The position numbers were made by a program, and so were the translations under genes. 64,000 nt of DNA, taken from Alloscardovia macacae (GTDB lineage Bacteria; Actinomycetota; Actinomycetes; Actinomycetales; Bifidobacteriaceae). The notes under the pieces are model-generated. The model searched no databases, had not been told where the DNA came from, and saw nothing but the letters and a program-made list of their open reading frames with translations. This document shows, one piece after another, positions 1 through 8,686 of this stretch; the stretch's first letter is position 1, and each line of letters opens with the position of its first letter. The DNA is taken from NCBI RefSeq assembly GCF_002259705.1, contig NZ_MWWT01000002.1, positions 1-64,000 of the forward strand. The letters run 5' to 3'.

Positions 1-70
1 TTCCTTCGAGGATTACGCGCCCTCAGATGGAGAATATCTTCATCTGAGCGAATAGTAATCCTCGAAGGAA
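1..70. repeat. Large intergenic inverted repeat (stem-loop) at window edge
   Basis: Perfect 16-bp arms TTCCTTCGAGGATTAC (1-16) and its reverse complement (55-70). A nested second dyad, CTCAGATG (22-29) with CATCTGAG (41-48), lies inside. The element starts exactly at the window edge, so its true outer limit is unknown. It is the first of about a dozen such elements in this window; no other copy of this arm was seen. Confidence 0.85.
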
Positions 71-320
71 CGGAGCGCCTCTTCTGCATGGCGAGACATT
101 CATCGTCGTCGAGCTCAGAGTGTCTGTTCCCACGAATATGCCCATTATTACCCCCCCCCGGACTAATTTCCCTACGAAAAGACACGCCCATACGTCCCGC
201 GTATACCGACATGCACGACTCGCATATGCGCCGAGCTACTCCCCCGCGCGTGACCAGCACGGCACTTCTAGACTGAGGAACGTACTGAAGAAATTGACAT
301 AAAAAGAAGATACGAAACGT
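71..320. other. Intergenic region upstream of the MFS gene with a C9 tract
   Basis: No convincing gene is seen. It holds a run of nine C at 151-159 and a copy of the CAATT motif on the minus strand (287-299, GAAGAAATTGACA). The TTGACA in that copy looks like a -35 box, but 17 bp further lies the MFS start codon with no -10-like hexamer, so I do not call a promoter from it. Confidence 0.5.
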
Positions 321-1715
321 ATGACGAAAACGAAATTCGGCATCACTCTGCCACTGACGCTCCTTGCGTACTTCCTCATCCTCATGGATAATTCCATCAT
401 CTTCACGAGCTCCGTGCAGATAGGCGAAAGCCTGAATCTGACAGCATCTGAGCTCGCGTGGATCTCGAACGCCTACACGCTCACTTTCGGCGGATTCCTG
501 CTGCTGAGCGGCCGCCTGTCCGACGCGCTCGGACGCAAGCACATCTTCGAGCTGGGGCTGATCATCTTCGGCCTGAGCTCGCTGATCATAGGCGTGAGCA
601 CGAACGCTGTGGTCATCATCGCCGCGCGTGCTCTGCAAGGCGTGGGAAGCTCCATCATCGCGCCGACCACGCTCGCGCTCATGATGGACGCCTACACCGG
701 GCAGATGCGCACCCGCGCGATTAGCTATTACGGCGCGATGGCCGGCGTGGGCTCGAGTGTGGGGCTGCTGCTCGGCGGCGCGCTGACGAGCTTCTTCTCG
801 TGGCGCGCAGGCTTCCTCATCAACGTCCCGCTCACCATCCTGCTGTTCGCGCTCACCGTGCGGTATGTGCGCGACGGCGCTGCGGACGGCGAGACGTCCG
901 GCTCTCGCGCGAACGGCTCTCGCGCGACCAGCTCTCGCGCGACCGGCGGCATCGACTACGTGGGCAGCGTTCTGCCCGTTCTCGGCTTCGCGAGCCTGCT
1001 CTACGGTCTCGACGGGCAGGTAGCGCGCGGTTTCTTCCTGACCGCCGGCATCGTTCTGCTCATCTGCTTCGCGCTGTACGAGCGGATCGTCTTCGCCCGA
1101 TTCCACGTCGCGCCGGTCATGCCGCTGAGCTTGTTCGCGCATCCAGTCCGCTCGGGCGCCTACGCCGTGCGCGGCCTATTTATGATGGCCATGCTGCCGT
1201 ACTGGTTCCTTCTTCCGCAGGCACTCCAGCGCACGTATGGCTTCGACGCCCTGCAGTCCGGCTTCGCGTTCCTGCCGCTTACCATCATGACGTTCGCTGC
1301 GGCTTTGCTTCTGCCACGTCTCGTGAGTCGCTGGGGCAATTCTTCCGTCCTCGCTGCCGGAGTCCTCTTCTTGCTGGCTGGCCTCCTATGGGCTGCGTTC
1401 TCGTCGCTGGACTCGGGATACGTGCTCGCTGTAGCTCTTCCCATGCTTGTGATCGGCGGAGGACAGGCTCTCATCATGGCGCCGGTCACCTCCGCAGGTA
1501 TCTATAAGGCTCCCGATGAGATAGCTGGCTCGGCCAGCGGCATGACGAATGCTGTCCATCAGCTCGGCGGCCCACTGGGACTGTCCATCATCATGGCTCT
1601 GCCTGGTGGAAGCGTGGACATCGCATCCGCTCTGCACATTATGGCTGTGTTCATAGTCGTGGCACTCGTGGTTACTGTGGCCATCATTATTCCTGGATAT
1701 AGAAAAACTCACTAA
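321..1715 (+). CDS. MFS drug/multidrug exporter, DHA2-like
   Basis: A 464-residue, strongly hydrophobic membrane protein with the major facilitator signature between helices 2 and 3 (GRLSDALGRKHIFELG, about residues 63-78) and a motif C-like stretch near residue 140 (GVGSSVGLLLGG). The N-terminal pattern MDNSIIFTSSVQIGESL is typical of the DHA2 group of proton-coupled drug exporters. A hydrophilic loop around residues 189-211 consists of degenerate SR(A/T) repeats (SGSRANGSRATSSRATGG), which looks like a slippage expansion. The stop codon sits in a 10-bp tandem duplication (about 1704-1725). The next gene starts 31 bp downstream and is probably co-transcribed. The substrate cannot be predicted. 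The start has only a weak purine-rich ribosome site. Confidence 0.8.
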   Translation: MTKTKFGITLPLTLLAYFLILMDNSIIFTSSVQIGESLNLTASELAWISNAYTLTFGGFLLLSGRLSDALGRKHIFELGLIIFGLSSLIIGVSTNAVVIIAARALQGVGSSIIAPTTLALMMDAYTGQMRTRAISYYGAMAGVGSSVGLLLGGALTSFFSWRAGFLINVPLTILLFALTVRYVRDGAADGETSGSRANGSRATSSRATGGIDYVGSVLPVLGFASLLYGLDGQVARGFFLTAGIVLLICFALYERIVFARFHVAPVMPLSLFAHPVRSGAYAVRGLFMMAMLPYWFLLPQALQRTYGFDALQSGFAFLPLTIMTFAAALLLPRLVSRWGNSSVLAAGVLFLLAGLLWAAFSSLDSGYVLAVALPMLVIGGGQALIMAPVTSAGIYKAPDEIAGSASGMTNAVHQLGGPLGLSIIMALPGGSVDIASALHIMAVFIVVALVVTVAIIIPGYRKTH

Positions 1716-1746
1716 AACTCACTAAAAAATTAAGGAGAATATCAGA

Positions 1747-2454
1747 ATGACTAATGTCCTCATCCTGGGCGCTAATGGCCAGATAGCACGCATCGTCGCT
1801 CAGCGTGTCCTCGCAGAACAGCCAGACGTGGCTCTCACCCTCTACCTGCGCTCGGCTGAACGCGTGGCAGATCTCGTCGCTCTCGGCGGTGGCGCTGGCG
1901 ACGCTGTAAGTGCTGGTGCCGGTGCCGGTACTGGTGCTGCGGGGCGCGTGCGCATAGTAGACGGCGACATTCATGACGCAGCTACTCTCGAAGAGGCTAT
2001 GCGCGGACAGGACATCGTCTACATCTCGAATGTGGACCATGATGCGGATAATGCTCTGACTGAACTGGTCATCTCGACGATGAAAAAGACAGGTGTATCG
2101 CGTGTCATCGCGTCGAATGTGCTGGGCATCTATGGCGAAGTGCCAGGCGAATTCGGCCGTTGGAATGAATCCATCATCACTCCTGTGGGCATGACGCGCG
2201 CGCTGCGCTCCGATACCCTCCTCGACGAGTCTGGGCTCGACTACACGACGCTGCGCCTGCCATGGCTGAATGACCGTGATGAGATAGACTACACCATCAC
2301 CCACAAGGGCGAGGACTACGTGGGCGTCTCGGGGTCGCGTCAGTCTATGGCGGATGTGATCGTGAAGATTATAGCCGAGCCGTCCTTCCTGTCGCGCGAA
2401 AGTGTGGGCGTGGCGGCTGCGTACACGCAGGGGTCGGACCGTCCAGTGTACTAG
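1747..2454 (+). CDS. NmrA/SDR-type NAD(P)-binding oxidoreductase
   Basis: A 235-residue protein opening with the Rossmann dinucleotide motif GANGQIARIVAQ (residues 8-19) and with the layout of atypical short-chain dehydrogenases of the NmrA/NAD(P)H-binding type (PF13460-like): a YISNVDHD segment after the third strand, a VSRVIASNVLGIYGE segment, and DYTTLRLPWL near the active-site end. The Tyr-xxx-Lys triad of classical SDRs is not obvious. Residues about 46-66 are an Ala/Gly-rich repeat (AGAGAGTG) that interrupts the fold after strand two. A good ribosome site (TAAGGAG) precedes the ATG. It probably forms an operon with the upstream exporter. Its role, perhaps redox stress or quinone reduction, is inference only. 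Confidence 0.75.
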   Translation: MTNVLILGANGQIARIVAQRVLAEQPDVALTLYLRSAERVADLVALGGGAGDAVSAGAGAGTGAAGRVRIVDGDIHDAATLEEAMRGQDIVYISNVDHDADNALTELVISTMKKTGVSRVIASNVLGIYGEVPGEFGRWNESIITPVGMTRALRSDTLLDESGLDYTTLRLPWLNDRDEIDYTITHKGEDYVGVSGSRQSMADVIVKIIAEPSFLSRESVGVAAAYTQGSDRPVY

Positions 2455-2470
2455 AAAGACTCTCTCAGAT

Positions 2471-2558
2471 AAAAAACGCGACTTTTCTAGACGTCCGTCG
2501 AAAAAATCAAGCCCCCGAGCTTAAAAAATCGACGAACTTCTAGAAAAGTCGCGTTTTT
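2471..2558. repeat. Inverted repeat, family A, between convergent genes
   Basis: The left arm (2471-2500) and right arm (2530-2558) pair over about 29 bp with two mismatches. The arm core ACTTTTCTAGA...CGTCG is shared with elements at 11091-11164 and 39818-39839. A/T runs flank both arms, so it could also end transcription from both sides: the NmrA-like gene stops at 2454 and the opposing ATPase at 2574. Confidence 0.85.
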
Positions 2559-2573
2559 ACATTCTCAGCATCG

Positions 2574-3266
2574 CTACCAGCGCGCTGCGTCGATAAGCTG
2601 AGCAGTGTAGCGGTGCTGTGGATGGGCGAGAACTTCAGCCGTCGCCCCATCCTCGACTACACGCCCTGCCTGCATGACGATAATGCGTTCGGACAGCTGC
2701 TGAGCTACGCCGAGATCATGGAGCACGATGAGCGAGGCAAGGCTCCGCTCGTTCTGTACAGAGCGTAGCGACTCGATAATGTGCTTTTTCCCGAGGACAT
2801 CCACCGCACTCACCGGCTCATCTGCTACCAGAAGTGTCGGATGGGAGACGAGCGCGCGAGCGATAGCCACGCGCTGAGCCTGGCCGCCCGAGATGTCACT
2901 GATATAGCGCTGAGCGAGCTCATCATAGTCGAGGCTGACTGCTTCGAGCGCAGCGCGTACGTCAGCTTCTCCTACTCCAGGTACTCCTTCGCGTACGATG
3001 CGCTCTACTCGCCAGCGTGGGTCGAGCGAGGCGGCAGGATTCTGGAAGACGAGACCCGTCGTAGTCGGTTCTGCCACCTGAACATCTCCCGAGCTCGGCA
3101 CATCAAAACCGAGAGCGATGTTCAGCGACGTGGTCTTTCCCGACCCTGACTCCCCCACGATGGCCACATGCTCACCGTCACCCACGCTGAAGCTGACGTC
3201 ATCGAGGGCAGGCAGGGCAGAGCCCCGATAGCGTTTCGTCACATGGTTCAGACTCAGGATGCTCAT
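2574..3266 (-). CDS. Peptide/nickel-type ABC transporter ATPase (OppF/DppF-like)
   Basis: A 230-residue ATPase with Walker A GESGSGKT (about 37-44), signature [15 protein letters not shown] (about 124-138), Walker B LLVADEPVSAVD (about 145-156) and the switch histidine in VLHDLGVAQQ (about 182). It is the last gene of a five-gene operon running SBP-permease-permease-ATPase-ATPase. Its ATG overlaps the stop of the preceding ATPase by four bases (ATGA), implying translational coupling. It is short for an OppF (usually 300 or more residues) because it lacks the C-terminal oligopeptide/dipeptide extension with the Fe-S cysteines. The importer's cargo (oligopeptide, dipeptide or metal chelate) cannot be fixed from sequence. 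Confidence 0.85.
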   Translation of the reverse strand: MSILSLNHVTKRYRGSALPALDDVSFSVGDGEHVAIVGESGSGKTTSLNIALGFDVPSSGDVQVAEPTTTGLVFQNPAASLDPRWRVERIVREGVPGVGEADVRAALEAVSLDYDELAQRYISDISGGQAQRVAIARALVSHPTLLVADEPVSAVDVLGKKHIIESLRSVQNERSLASLIVLHDLGVAQQLSERIIVMQAGRVVEDGATAEVLAHPQHRYTAQLIDAARW

Positions 3267-4045
3267 GCGTTCTCTCCCTTCACGGCTATCTGATGTGCTG
3301 CGGCGACGAGCTCTTTCGTATAGTCCTCCTGCGGATGCGCGAGAAGCTCACTCGTCACCCCAGACTCCACCACAGAGCCATCATGCAGAACATAGCAGCG
3401 CTGAGTAGCCTTCGAAATGACGGTGAAATCATGACTGACGAGCAGCAGCCCCGCCCCCTGCTCTCCCGTCAGCGACACCAGCAAGTCCATGACGTGCTTC
3501 TGAGCCAGAGCATCCAGAGCTGTCGTCGGCTCATCGGCGAGAAGCAGCTGCGGCGACGAGATGAGTGCTTCCGCTATGGCGACGCGCTGCGCCTGACCTC
3601 CAGACAGCTCCGACGGGTAGCGCGATGCCAGATCCGGTGAAAGCCCCACACGCTCGAGAGCCTGGAGAACACGGTCACGGCGCTGAGCTCGCGTAAGCGC
3701 ATAGTGCAGTTTCAGTGGCAGCGCGACGTTCTGCTTCACTGTGCGCACGGGATTCAGAGCAGCCAGCGGATTCTGGAAGACAGCTGCGAGATACGTTCCC
3801 CGCATAGCTGCACGGTCGAGCTCGCTAAGCTGAAGAATATCCACACCCTCGACGAGGATGCGTCCTTCCGCTCGCATAGTCCGCGGAAGCGTGCCGAGAA
3901 TAGCACGTGTGATGAGAGACTTTCCCGAGCCTGAAGCGCCGATGAGCCCCACACGCTCTCCCGCGTTCACGCGAAGGCTGACGTCCGCGACGCGCGTGCG
4001 TCCATCGTCGAGCGTGATGGACAGATTCTGTATATCGATGCTCAA
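3263..4045 (-). CDS. Peptide/nickel-type ABC transporter ATPase (OppD/DppD-like)
   Basis: I place the start at a TTG codon (4045-4043), preceded by a strong ribosome site GGAGGTGAAGAA and overlapping the stop of the upstream permease (TTGA). This gives 260 residues beginning LSIDIQNLSITL. A longer frame open to 4105 would overlap the permease by 64 bp and adds an unlikely leader. Motifs: Walker A GASGSGKS, signature LSGGQAQRVAIAEAL, Walker B LLLADEPTTALD, H-loop LVSHDF. With the downstream ATPase it would form the heterodimeric motor of a peptide-type importer. Both ATPases lack the extended C-terminus seen in many Opp/Dpp proteins. Confidence 0.85.
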   Translation of the reverse strand: MSIDIQNLSITLDDGRTRVADVSLRVNAGERVGLIGASGSGKSLITRAILGTLPRTMRAEGRILVEGVDILQLSELDRAAMRGTYLAAVFQNPLAALNPVRTVKQNVALPLKLHYALTRAQRRDRVLQALERVGLSPDLASRYPSELSGGQAQRVAIAEALISSPQLLLADEPTTALDALAQKHVMDLLVSLTGEQGAGLLLVSHDFTVISKATQRCYVLHDGSVVESGVTSELLAHPQEDYTKELVAAAHQIAVKGENA

Positions 4046-4902
4046 TTCTTCACCTCCTGCGTTCTGTCTCCTCGAAGGAGAGGATTCGTCAGCGGATCTG
4101 CACACTCACGCACAGCATCTCCGAGGATATTCAGTGCTATCACAGCTACCGTGATGAGAAGACCCGGCCATATAGCTGTGGCTGGATGCAGAGTCACGAA
4201 GCGTGCTGCTGTGGCCAGGGACTGCCCCCACGACGCCACATGCGCTGGCACGCCGATACCGAGATACGTGAGCCCAGACTCAGCGAGAATGGCCGTGGCC
4301 GCACTATGCGAGACCGTGATGATGACTGACGGCATGACCTGCGGCAGGATATGCTGAACAAAGATGCGCCACTCAGACACACCCTTATACCGCGCATAAA
4401 CCACATACTGCGAGCGCGCCGCTGCCGCGGCAGCAGGACGCACCACACGCATGAGATTCAGAGCGTACACTATGGAGCACGCGAGGATTACAGCGAGTAC
4501 ACTCGCTCCAGCTGGAGCAGCGAGAATCAGTGCGATGACCACGGTCGGAATGGAGATGAGCGCATCGATGACGAGTACACTCACTGAACGCACACGCGCC
4601 GAGTGTGCCACGCTCAGCGCCACTCCCCCGACGCCGAGCACGGCAGTAAGAGCGATGACCGCGACCACGATGGCGAACTCTGTGGCAGAGCCAGCCATCA
4701 GCCACGTCGCGATATCTGCTCCCGCACCATCCGTTCCGAGTACATGTGCAGCAGACGGTGCAGCCCAGACACTGTATCCATCTGTATCAGTCAGCGCATA
4801 CGGCGTCCAGAGGAGAGATACAAGCCCCACGAGCGCCCACAGCACCACAAAGATGAGTGGTAGGAGTCCATCCCACCGGCGAATAAGACTGCGTAGTATC
4901 AT
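4042..4902 (-). CDS. ABC transporter permease, OppC/DppC-like
   Basis: A 286-residue permease. The ATG at 4902 overlaps the stop of the upstream permease (ATGA) and follows GGAGG; an upstream ATG at 4953 lacks this and would sit inside the neighbour. There is a first membrane helix (LLPLIFVVLWALVGLVSLL), then the binding-protein-dependent transport domain with five more helices. The EAA-type coupling loop is recognisable as YVVYARYKGVSEWRIFVQHILPQ. The region AAAAARSQY is Ala-rich. It is expected in the cytoplasmic membrane beside the OppB-like subunit. Confidence 0.85.
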   Translation of the reverse strand: MILRSLIRRWDGLLPLIFVVLWALVGLVSLLWTPYALTDTDGYSVWAAPSAAHVLGTDGAGADIATWLMAGSATEFAIVVAVIALTAVLGVGGVALSVAHSARVRSVSVLVIDALISIPTVVIALILAAPAGASVLAVILACSIVYALNLMRVVRPAAAAAARSQYVVYARYKGVSEWRIFVQHILPQVMPSVIITVSHSAATAILAESGLTYLGIGVPAHVASWGQSLATAARFVTLHPATAIWPGLLITVAVIALNILGDAVRECADPLTNPLLRGDRTQEVKN

Positions 4903-5903
4903 GACTGCACCTCCGTTCCACGTGAAACACCGGCCATACGTGGGTCGAGCCACGCCTGCACCACATCGATAACGAATCCTACAGCAAGGAAGAATGCCGC
5001 CAGAAGTAGCAGCTCCGTCTGCACTGCTGGCAGGTCGCGTTCAGAGATATCCGAGAGCAGTATGGTGGCCAGTCCTGGAAGGTTAAAGAGGCTTTCCACA
5101 GTCAGTACTCCCGTAATCATGGAGGCGAAGGTCACTCCTGCCACGGAGATAATCTGCGGCGTGGCGAGCCTGAGACCCGTACTGCGCACTGCCTGCGCGT
5201 ACGTCATTCCTGCTGCCATGCTCCACGTGAGGTAGTCATCTTTTTCCACCTCGAGGAGGGCTGAGCGCGTGTAGCGGGAGAATTGGGCACCGGTAATGAG
5301 GCCCACAGACAGCGCGGGCAGCAGCAGCGAGGCCGCAGCGCTCACGAGCGAGTCGGACGAGAAGCCCTGCGTGGGCAGAACGCCCAGCAGGCCGCTTCCA
5401 CGGCCGAAAGCGAGGATAAGCAGCAGCCCAGCCCAGAGCGCCGGAACAGCGCCACACACCTGCGCGAGGACGCGAAGGCCGTCGCGTACCCAGGCGCGCG
5501 GCGAGGTCAGCGAGGCCACGGCCGTCCAGATGCCCACGACGAGCGCGATGACCATGCTCAGAAGGATGAGCGGGAAGGTCACCGCGGCGCGCGAGGCCAG
5601 GCGCGTACTCATCGCTTCGCCCGTAATAAGCGACGTGCCGAGGTCGCCCGTCCACAGACTCGAGATGACCTGGCCGAGCCAGCGCCCGTACTGGACGATG
5701 AGCGGCTGGTCGAGCCCGAGCTGAGTACGCAGAGCCTCATACTGCGCTTGCGTGGAGTTCGTACCTGCCACGATGGCTGCTACATCGCCCGGCAGCACGC
5801 GCAGGGCGAGGAAGATGACCACCGAAACGATCCAGAGCATGAGAGCGAAGAGGGCGAGGCGCTGTAGAATGCGCGCTACCGTGCGAGATATCGACGTTCT
5901 CAT
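4899..5903 (-). CDS. ABC transporter permease, OppB/DppB-like
   Basis: A 334-residue inner membrane permease with the characteristic OppB N-terminus: ILQRLALFALMLWIVSVVIFLALRVLPGDVAA, then GLDQPLIVQYGRWLGQVISSLWTGDLGTSL. The coupling loop lies near YLTWSMAAGMTYAQAVRSTGLRLATPQIIS, and the C-terminal helix is followed by DVVQAWLDPR, where the family usually has DxxYxxxDPR. The start codon overlaps the stop of the substrate-binding gene (ATGA) behind AGGGAGG. The family's usual length is 305-340 residues, so it appears complete. Confidence 0.87.
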   Translation of the reverse strand: MRTSISRTVARILQRLALFALMLWIVSVVIFLALRVLPGDVAAIVAGTNSTQAQYEALRTQLGLDQPLIVQYGRWLGQVISSLWTGDLGTSLITGEAMSTRLASRAAVTFPLILLSMVIALVVGIWTAVASLTSPRAWVRDGLRVLAQVCGAVPALWAGLLLILAFGRGSGLLGVLPTQGFSSDSLVSAAASLLLPALSVGLITGAQFSRYTRSALLEVEKDDYLTWSMAAGMTYAQAVRSTGLRLATPQIISVAGVTFASMITGVLTVESLFNLPGLATILLSDISERDLPAVQTELLLLAAFFLAVGFVIDVVQAWLDPRMAGVSRGTEVQS

Positions 5904-7789
5904 CGCACACCTCCCTGCGCCGCCGCGGTGGCAGTATCCGCGCCCGCTGCACGGGCAGTCTGCGCACCTCCCTGCACTGAGGAACCGGCAGCCCCCGCCG
6001 ACTCAGTACCAAACGTCACATTCCACAGCGGCATATTCACCTGATTCATGGTCAGCGGGAAGCCCCGCACGCGCTTATCCCACGCGGTCACCACGCGATA
6101 GTTCATAATCCAGTCTGCCGCCGCATCCTCGCTGACCAGACGGGCAGCACGCGCCAGAAGCGAGTCGCGCTCAGAGTCCGTCACTGCTTCCATGGCCTGA
6201 GCGTAGAGCTTCTGCACGTCAGCGTTATCGTACCCATAGTAATACTCTGGGTTCGCCCACTGCGCGAAATCATGGCTTTCGTTATGGTCCACCATAGAGA
6301 TGTCAAAGTCGCGCTGCTTATAGACTGTGGACAGCCACGTGGCGAATTCCACGCGCTGTACATTCAGGTCTATGCCCACGCGTGCGAGCTGACTCCTCAG
6401 CTGCTGGCCTATCTCCGCAGGATAGGTATTCGCATACATGAGCCGAAGCCGGAGCGGATGGCTCGTGCTGTATCCCGCCTCAGCGAGAAGAGTGCGCGCT
6501 TTCTCCACATCCGTCGGATACAGGCCAGTCAGGTCTTCATATCCCGGGTCGAGGCTCGGGATAGGACCACCGAGTGGTGCATCTGTCCCACCGCGAGAGG
6601 CGATGATAGCGTTCTCATCGATGGCATAGCGGATGGCCTGGCGCACGCGCTTATCCTTCAGCACGCCCGCCGTGCCGTCTGCCGCAGATCCACCGCCCGT
6701 CGCATTATTAAACGCGAGCACGTATTTATCTGTACCGTCTCCCGTCTTATAAGTGAAGCGCGCATCGTTCTGTATCGCCCCCGTCAGCGTTCCACTAATA
6801 GGCGCGAGGACCTGCACATCTCCAGACGTGAAGGCGTTCAGACCGGCCTGCGGGTCAGCGAAGTAGCGCACGGTAATGGTCTGAATGTGTGCGCGCCGGT
6901 TCAGAGCCTGCTCGCCCCAGTACTTCGTTCGCGCAGTGAGCGTAGCGGAGACGCCCGGTTCGTAGGCGCTGAGCACGTAAGGACCAGAGCCGAGCGCCTG
7001 CGTTTTCGCGTCGTACGCGGAGCCCGACCTATCCGCGCCCGAGCCGTCCGCGCCCGAAGCATCCGCGCCCGAGCCGTCCGCGCCGGACAGCGCCTGCTCA
7101 TCGAAGACGAGCCCGCTGCGTCCAGACAGATTCCATAAGAGTTCCGAATACGGCTTACTCAGCTTCAGCACTACCGTCCGCGCATCGGGCGCCGAGACAG
7201 ACGCGAAATTCGCCACGCCGTTCGAGCCTTGCAGATGACCCTCCATCATGCTGCGGATAGACCAGACCACATCGCTTGCGTCGAGAGTATCCCCGTTACT
7301 AAACGTCATTCCCGCGTTCAGATGGAAGGTATACGTGAGTCTGTCCGCGCTCACCTCCCACGACTGCGCGAGGCCCGGCGAGACGGTATTATCCTCGTTT
7401 CTCGTCAGCAGCGCCTCGTACACGTTTCCTATGAGCAGCTGGTCGAGCGCTGTGCCAGACGTCTGGCGGATATCCAGATTCGTCGGCGCGAGCTGCAGAC
7501 CGATGCTGATGTGCGAGTGCGCCCCCGCGCCCGAAGCGCCCGACACGCCGTGCGATCCATCCCCTGTGCGCGCATACGCCACGACGACCGCACTGATAAG
7601 CAGCGCGAGCGCGACGACGATGCTGACCATAGGCCACCACACGTTCTGCACGATGCGTCTGCCTGTCTGGGCCGCGCGCACACCCGTCCGCGCTCGTGCT
7701 TGCGCGTTCAGCGCATCATCTGTTCCGCGCGTGAGCTGCGCGCGTTTATCTGCGGGAAGCGCACTGCCCCCGCTGTATCCTTTTTTCAC
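5900..7789 (-). CDS. Family 5 extracellular substrate-binding protein, membrane-anchored, ABC importer
   Basis: A 629-residue protein and first gene of the five-gene importer operon. Residues from about 90 match the SBP_bac_5 pattern: NVYEALLTRNEDNTVSPGLAQSWEVSADRLTYTFHLNAGMTFSNGD, and later KDKRVRQAIRYAIDENAI. The N-terminus is odd: about 50 hydrophilic residues precede one membrane helix (MVSIVVALALLISAVVVAYA), with no lipobox cysteine, so the protein looks like a signal-anchored rather than lipid-anchored receptor. A GAD(G/A)SG repeat interrupts the domain around residues 233-254 (DNA about 7018-7090). The C-terminus is also Ala/Gly-rich. The ligand is unknown; nothing nearby points to a specific peptide or metal. 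Confidence 0.85.
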   Translation of the reverse strand: MKKGYSGGSALPADKRAQLTRGTDDALNAQARARTGVRAAQTGRRIVQNVWWPMVSIVVALALLISAVVVAYARTGDGSHGVSGASGAGAHSHISIGLQLAPTNLDIRQTSGTALDQLLIGNVYEALLTRNEDNTVSPGLAQSWEVSADRLTYTFHLNAGMTFSNGDTLDASDVVWSIRSMMEGHLQGSNGVANFASVSAPDARTVVLKLSKPYSELLWNLSGRSGLVFDEQALSGADGSGADASGADGSGADRSGSAYDAKTQALGSGPYVLSAYEPGVSATLTARTKYWGEQALNRRAHIQTITVRYFADPQAGLNAFTSGDVQVLAPISGTLTGAIQNDARFTYKTGDGTDKYVLAFNNATGGGSAADGTAGVLKDKRVRQAIRYAIDENAIIASRGGTDAPLGGPIPSLDPGYEDLTGLYPTDVEKARTLLAEAGYSTSHPLRLRLMYANTYPAEIGQQLRSQLARVGIDLNVQRVEFATWLSTVYKQRDFDISMVDHNESHDFAQWANPEYYYGYDNADVQKLYAQAMEAVTDSERDSLLARAARLVSEDAAADWIMNYRVVTAWDKRVRGFPLTMNQVNMPLWNVTFGTESAGAAGSSVQGGAQTARAAGADTATAAAQGGVR

Positions 7790-7906
7790 TTGTTCTCCCT
7801 TAAGTCCCCGCGCCGGAAGGCGTCGTTGCTTCTAGAGTGTGTGTTACGCGCTTTAGTATACTCGTGTTCAGATACTTTCGTTCATGCAGCGACGCGAGGA
7901 GGACAC

Positions 7907-8686
7907 ATGCTTATAGCTGTGGACATAGGAAATACGAACATCGTCCTGGGCTTCATCGACCGTTCGCGGCCGATGGGTGAGGCTATCACGCATACGTACC
8001 GCCTGACCACGTCGAATGTGCGCACGAGCGACGAGTATGGCGTGAGCCTCCTGCAGTTTCTTCAGCTGAGCGGCTACACGGTAGACGACGTCGAGGATGT
8101 CATCGTCTGTTCGGTCGTTCCGAACGTCATGCATTCTTTCCGAGGGTCAATTCTTAAGTTCCTGCGCAAGACCCCCATCATCGTGGGACCTGGAATCAAG
8201 ACAGGGATGCGCATACAAATCGACGACCCGCGCTCGCTGGGAGCTGACTGCCTGACCGACTGCGTGGCAGCCTACACCGTGTACGGTGGACCCTGCCTGG
8301 TCATCGACATGGGCACTGCCACCACCTTTAACTACGTGGATGAGACGGGATCGATCACCATGGGCGTCATCCAGACTGGCCTGCAGACTTCTGCCCGCGC
8401 ACTCGCGGGGAATACAGCGCAGCTTCCCGAAGTCGAGATTAAGGCGCCGACCTCTGTGCTCGCGAAGAATACGAATTCTGCCATTCAGACCGGCCTGTAC
8501 TACGGATTCATCGGCGGAATCGAGCGTTTTATATCCGAGTGCAGGCGCGAGATAGGCACAGACTTCCAGATCATCGCCACGGGCGGATTCGGCCACGTCA
8601 TAGAACATGATGCACACTTCATCGACGTGTATGATCCTGATCTTATTTTTAAAGGTCTGCGTCTGATCTACGAGAAGAACCTGTAA
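7907..8686 (+). CDS. coaX: Type III pantothenate kinase (CoaX)
   Basis: A 259-residue enzyme that phosphorylates pantothenate in the first step of coenzyme A synthesis. The start is set by GAGGAGG eight bases before an ATG that begins MLIAVDIGNTNIVLGF, the ASKHA-fold phosphate loop. Other family motifs: DCVAAYTVYGGPCLVIDMGTATTFN and TGLYYGFIGGIERFI, and the C-terminal IIATGGFGHVI. The frame stays open far upstream, but that part overlaps the divergent binding-protein gene and has no family similarity. The gene converges with the pseudouridine synthase gene and overlaps its end by 38 bp. Confidence 0.93.
   Translation: MLIAVDIGNTNIVLGFIDRSRPMGEAITHTYRLTTSNVRTSDEYGVSLLQFLQLSGYTVDDVEDVIVCSVVPNVMHSFRGSILKFLRKTPIIVGPGIKTGMRIQIDDPRSLGADCLTDCVAAYTVYGGPCLVIDMGTATTFNYVDETGSITMGVIQTGLQTSARALAGNTAQLPEVEIKAPTSVLAKNTNSAIQTGLYYGFIGGIERFISECRREIGTDFQIIATGGFGHVIEHDAHFIDVYDPDLIFKGLRLIYEKNL

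Noticed and set aside
291-322. TTGACA-based promoter for the MFS gene
   Set aside because: The -10 position would fall on the start codon and has no TATAAT-like sequence; the TTGACA belongs to the CAATT motif copy.
4914-4929. parS-like CGTTCCACGTGAAACA, and GTTTCACGGGAAAC at 27809-27822
   Set aside because: They differ from parS (TGTTTCACGTGAAACA) by two bases each; one lies in coding DNA and the other inside a terminator stem. Neither parA/parB nor the origin is nearby.
8649-8686. Frameshift at the end of coaX or the pseudouridine synthase
   Set aside because: Both reading frames end normally; the 38-bp overlap is simply convergent genes sharing their 3' ends.
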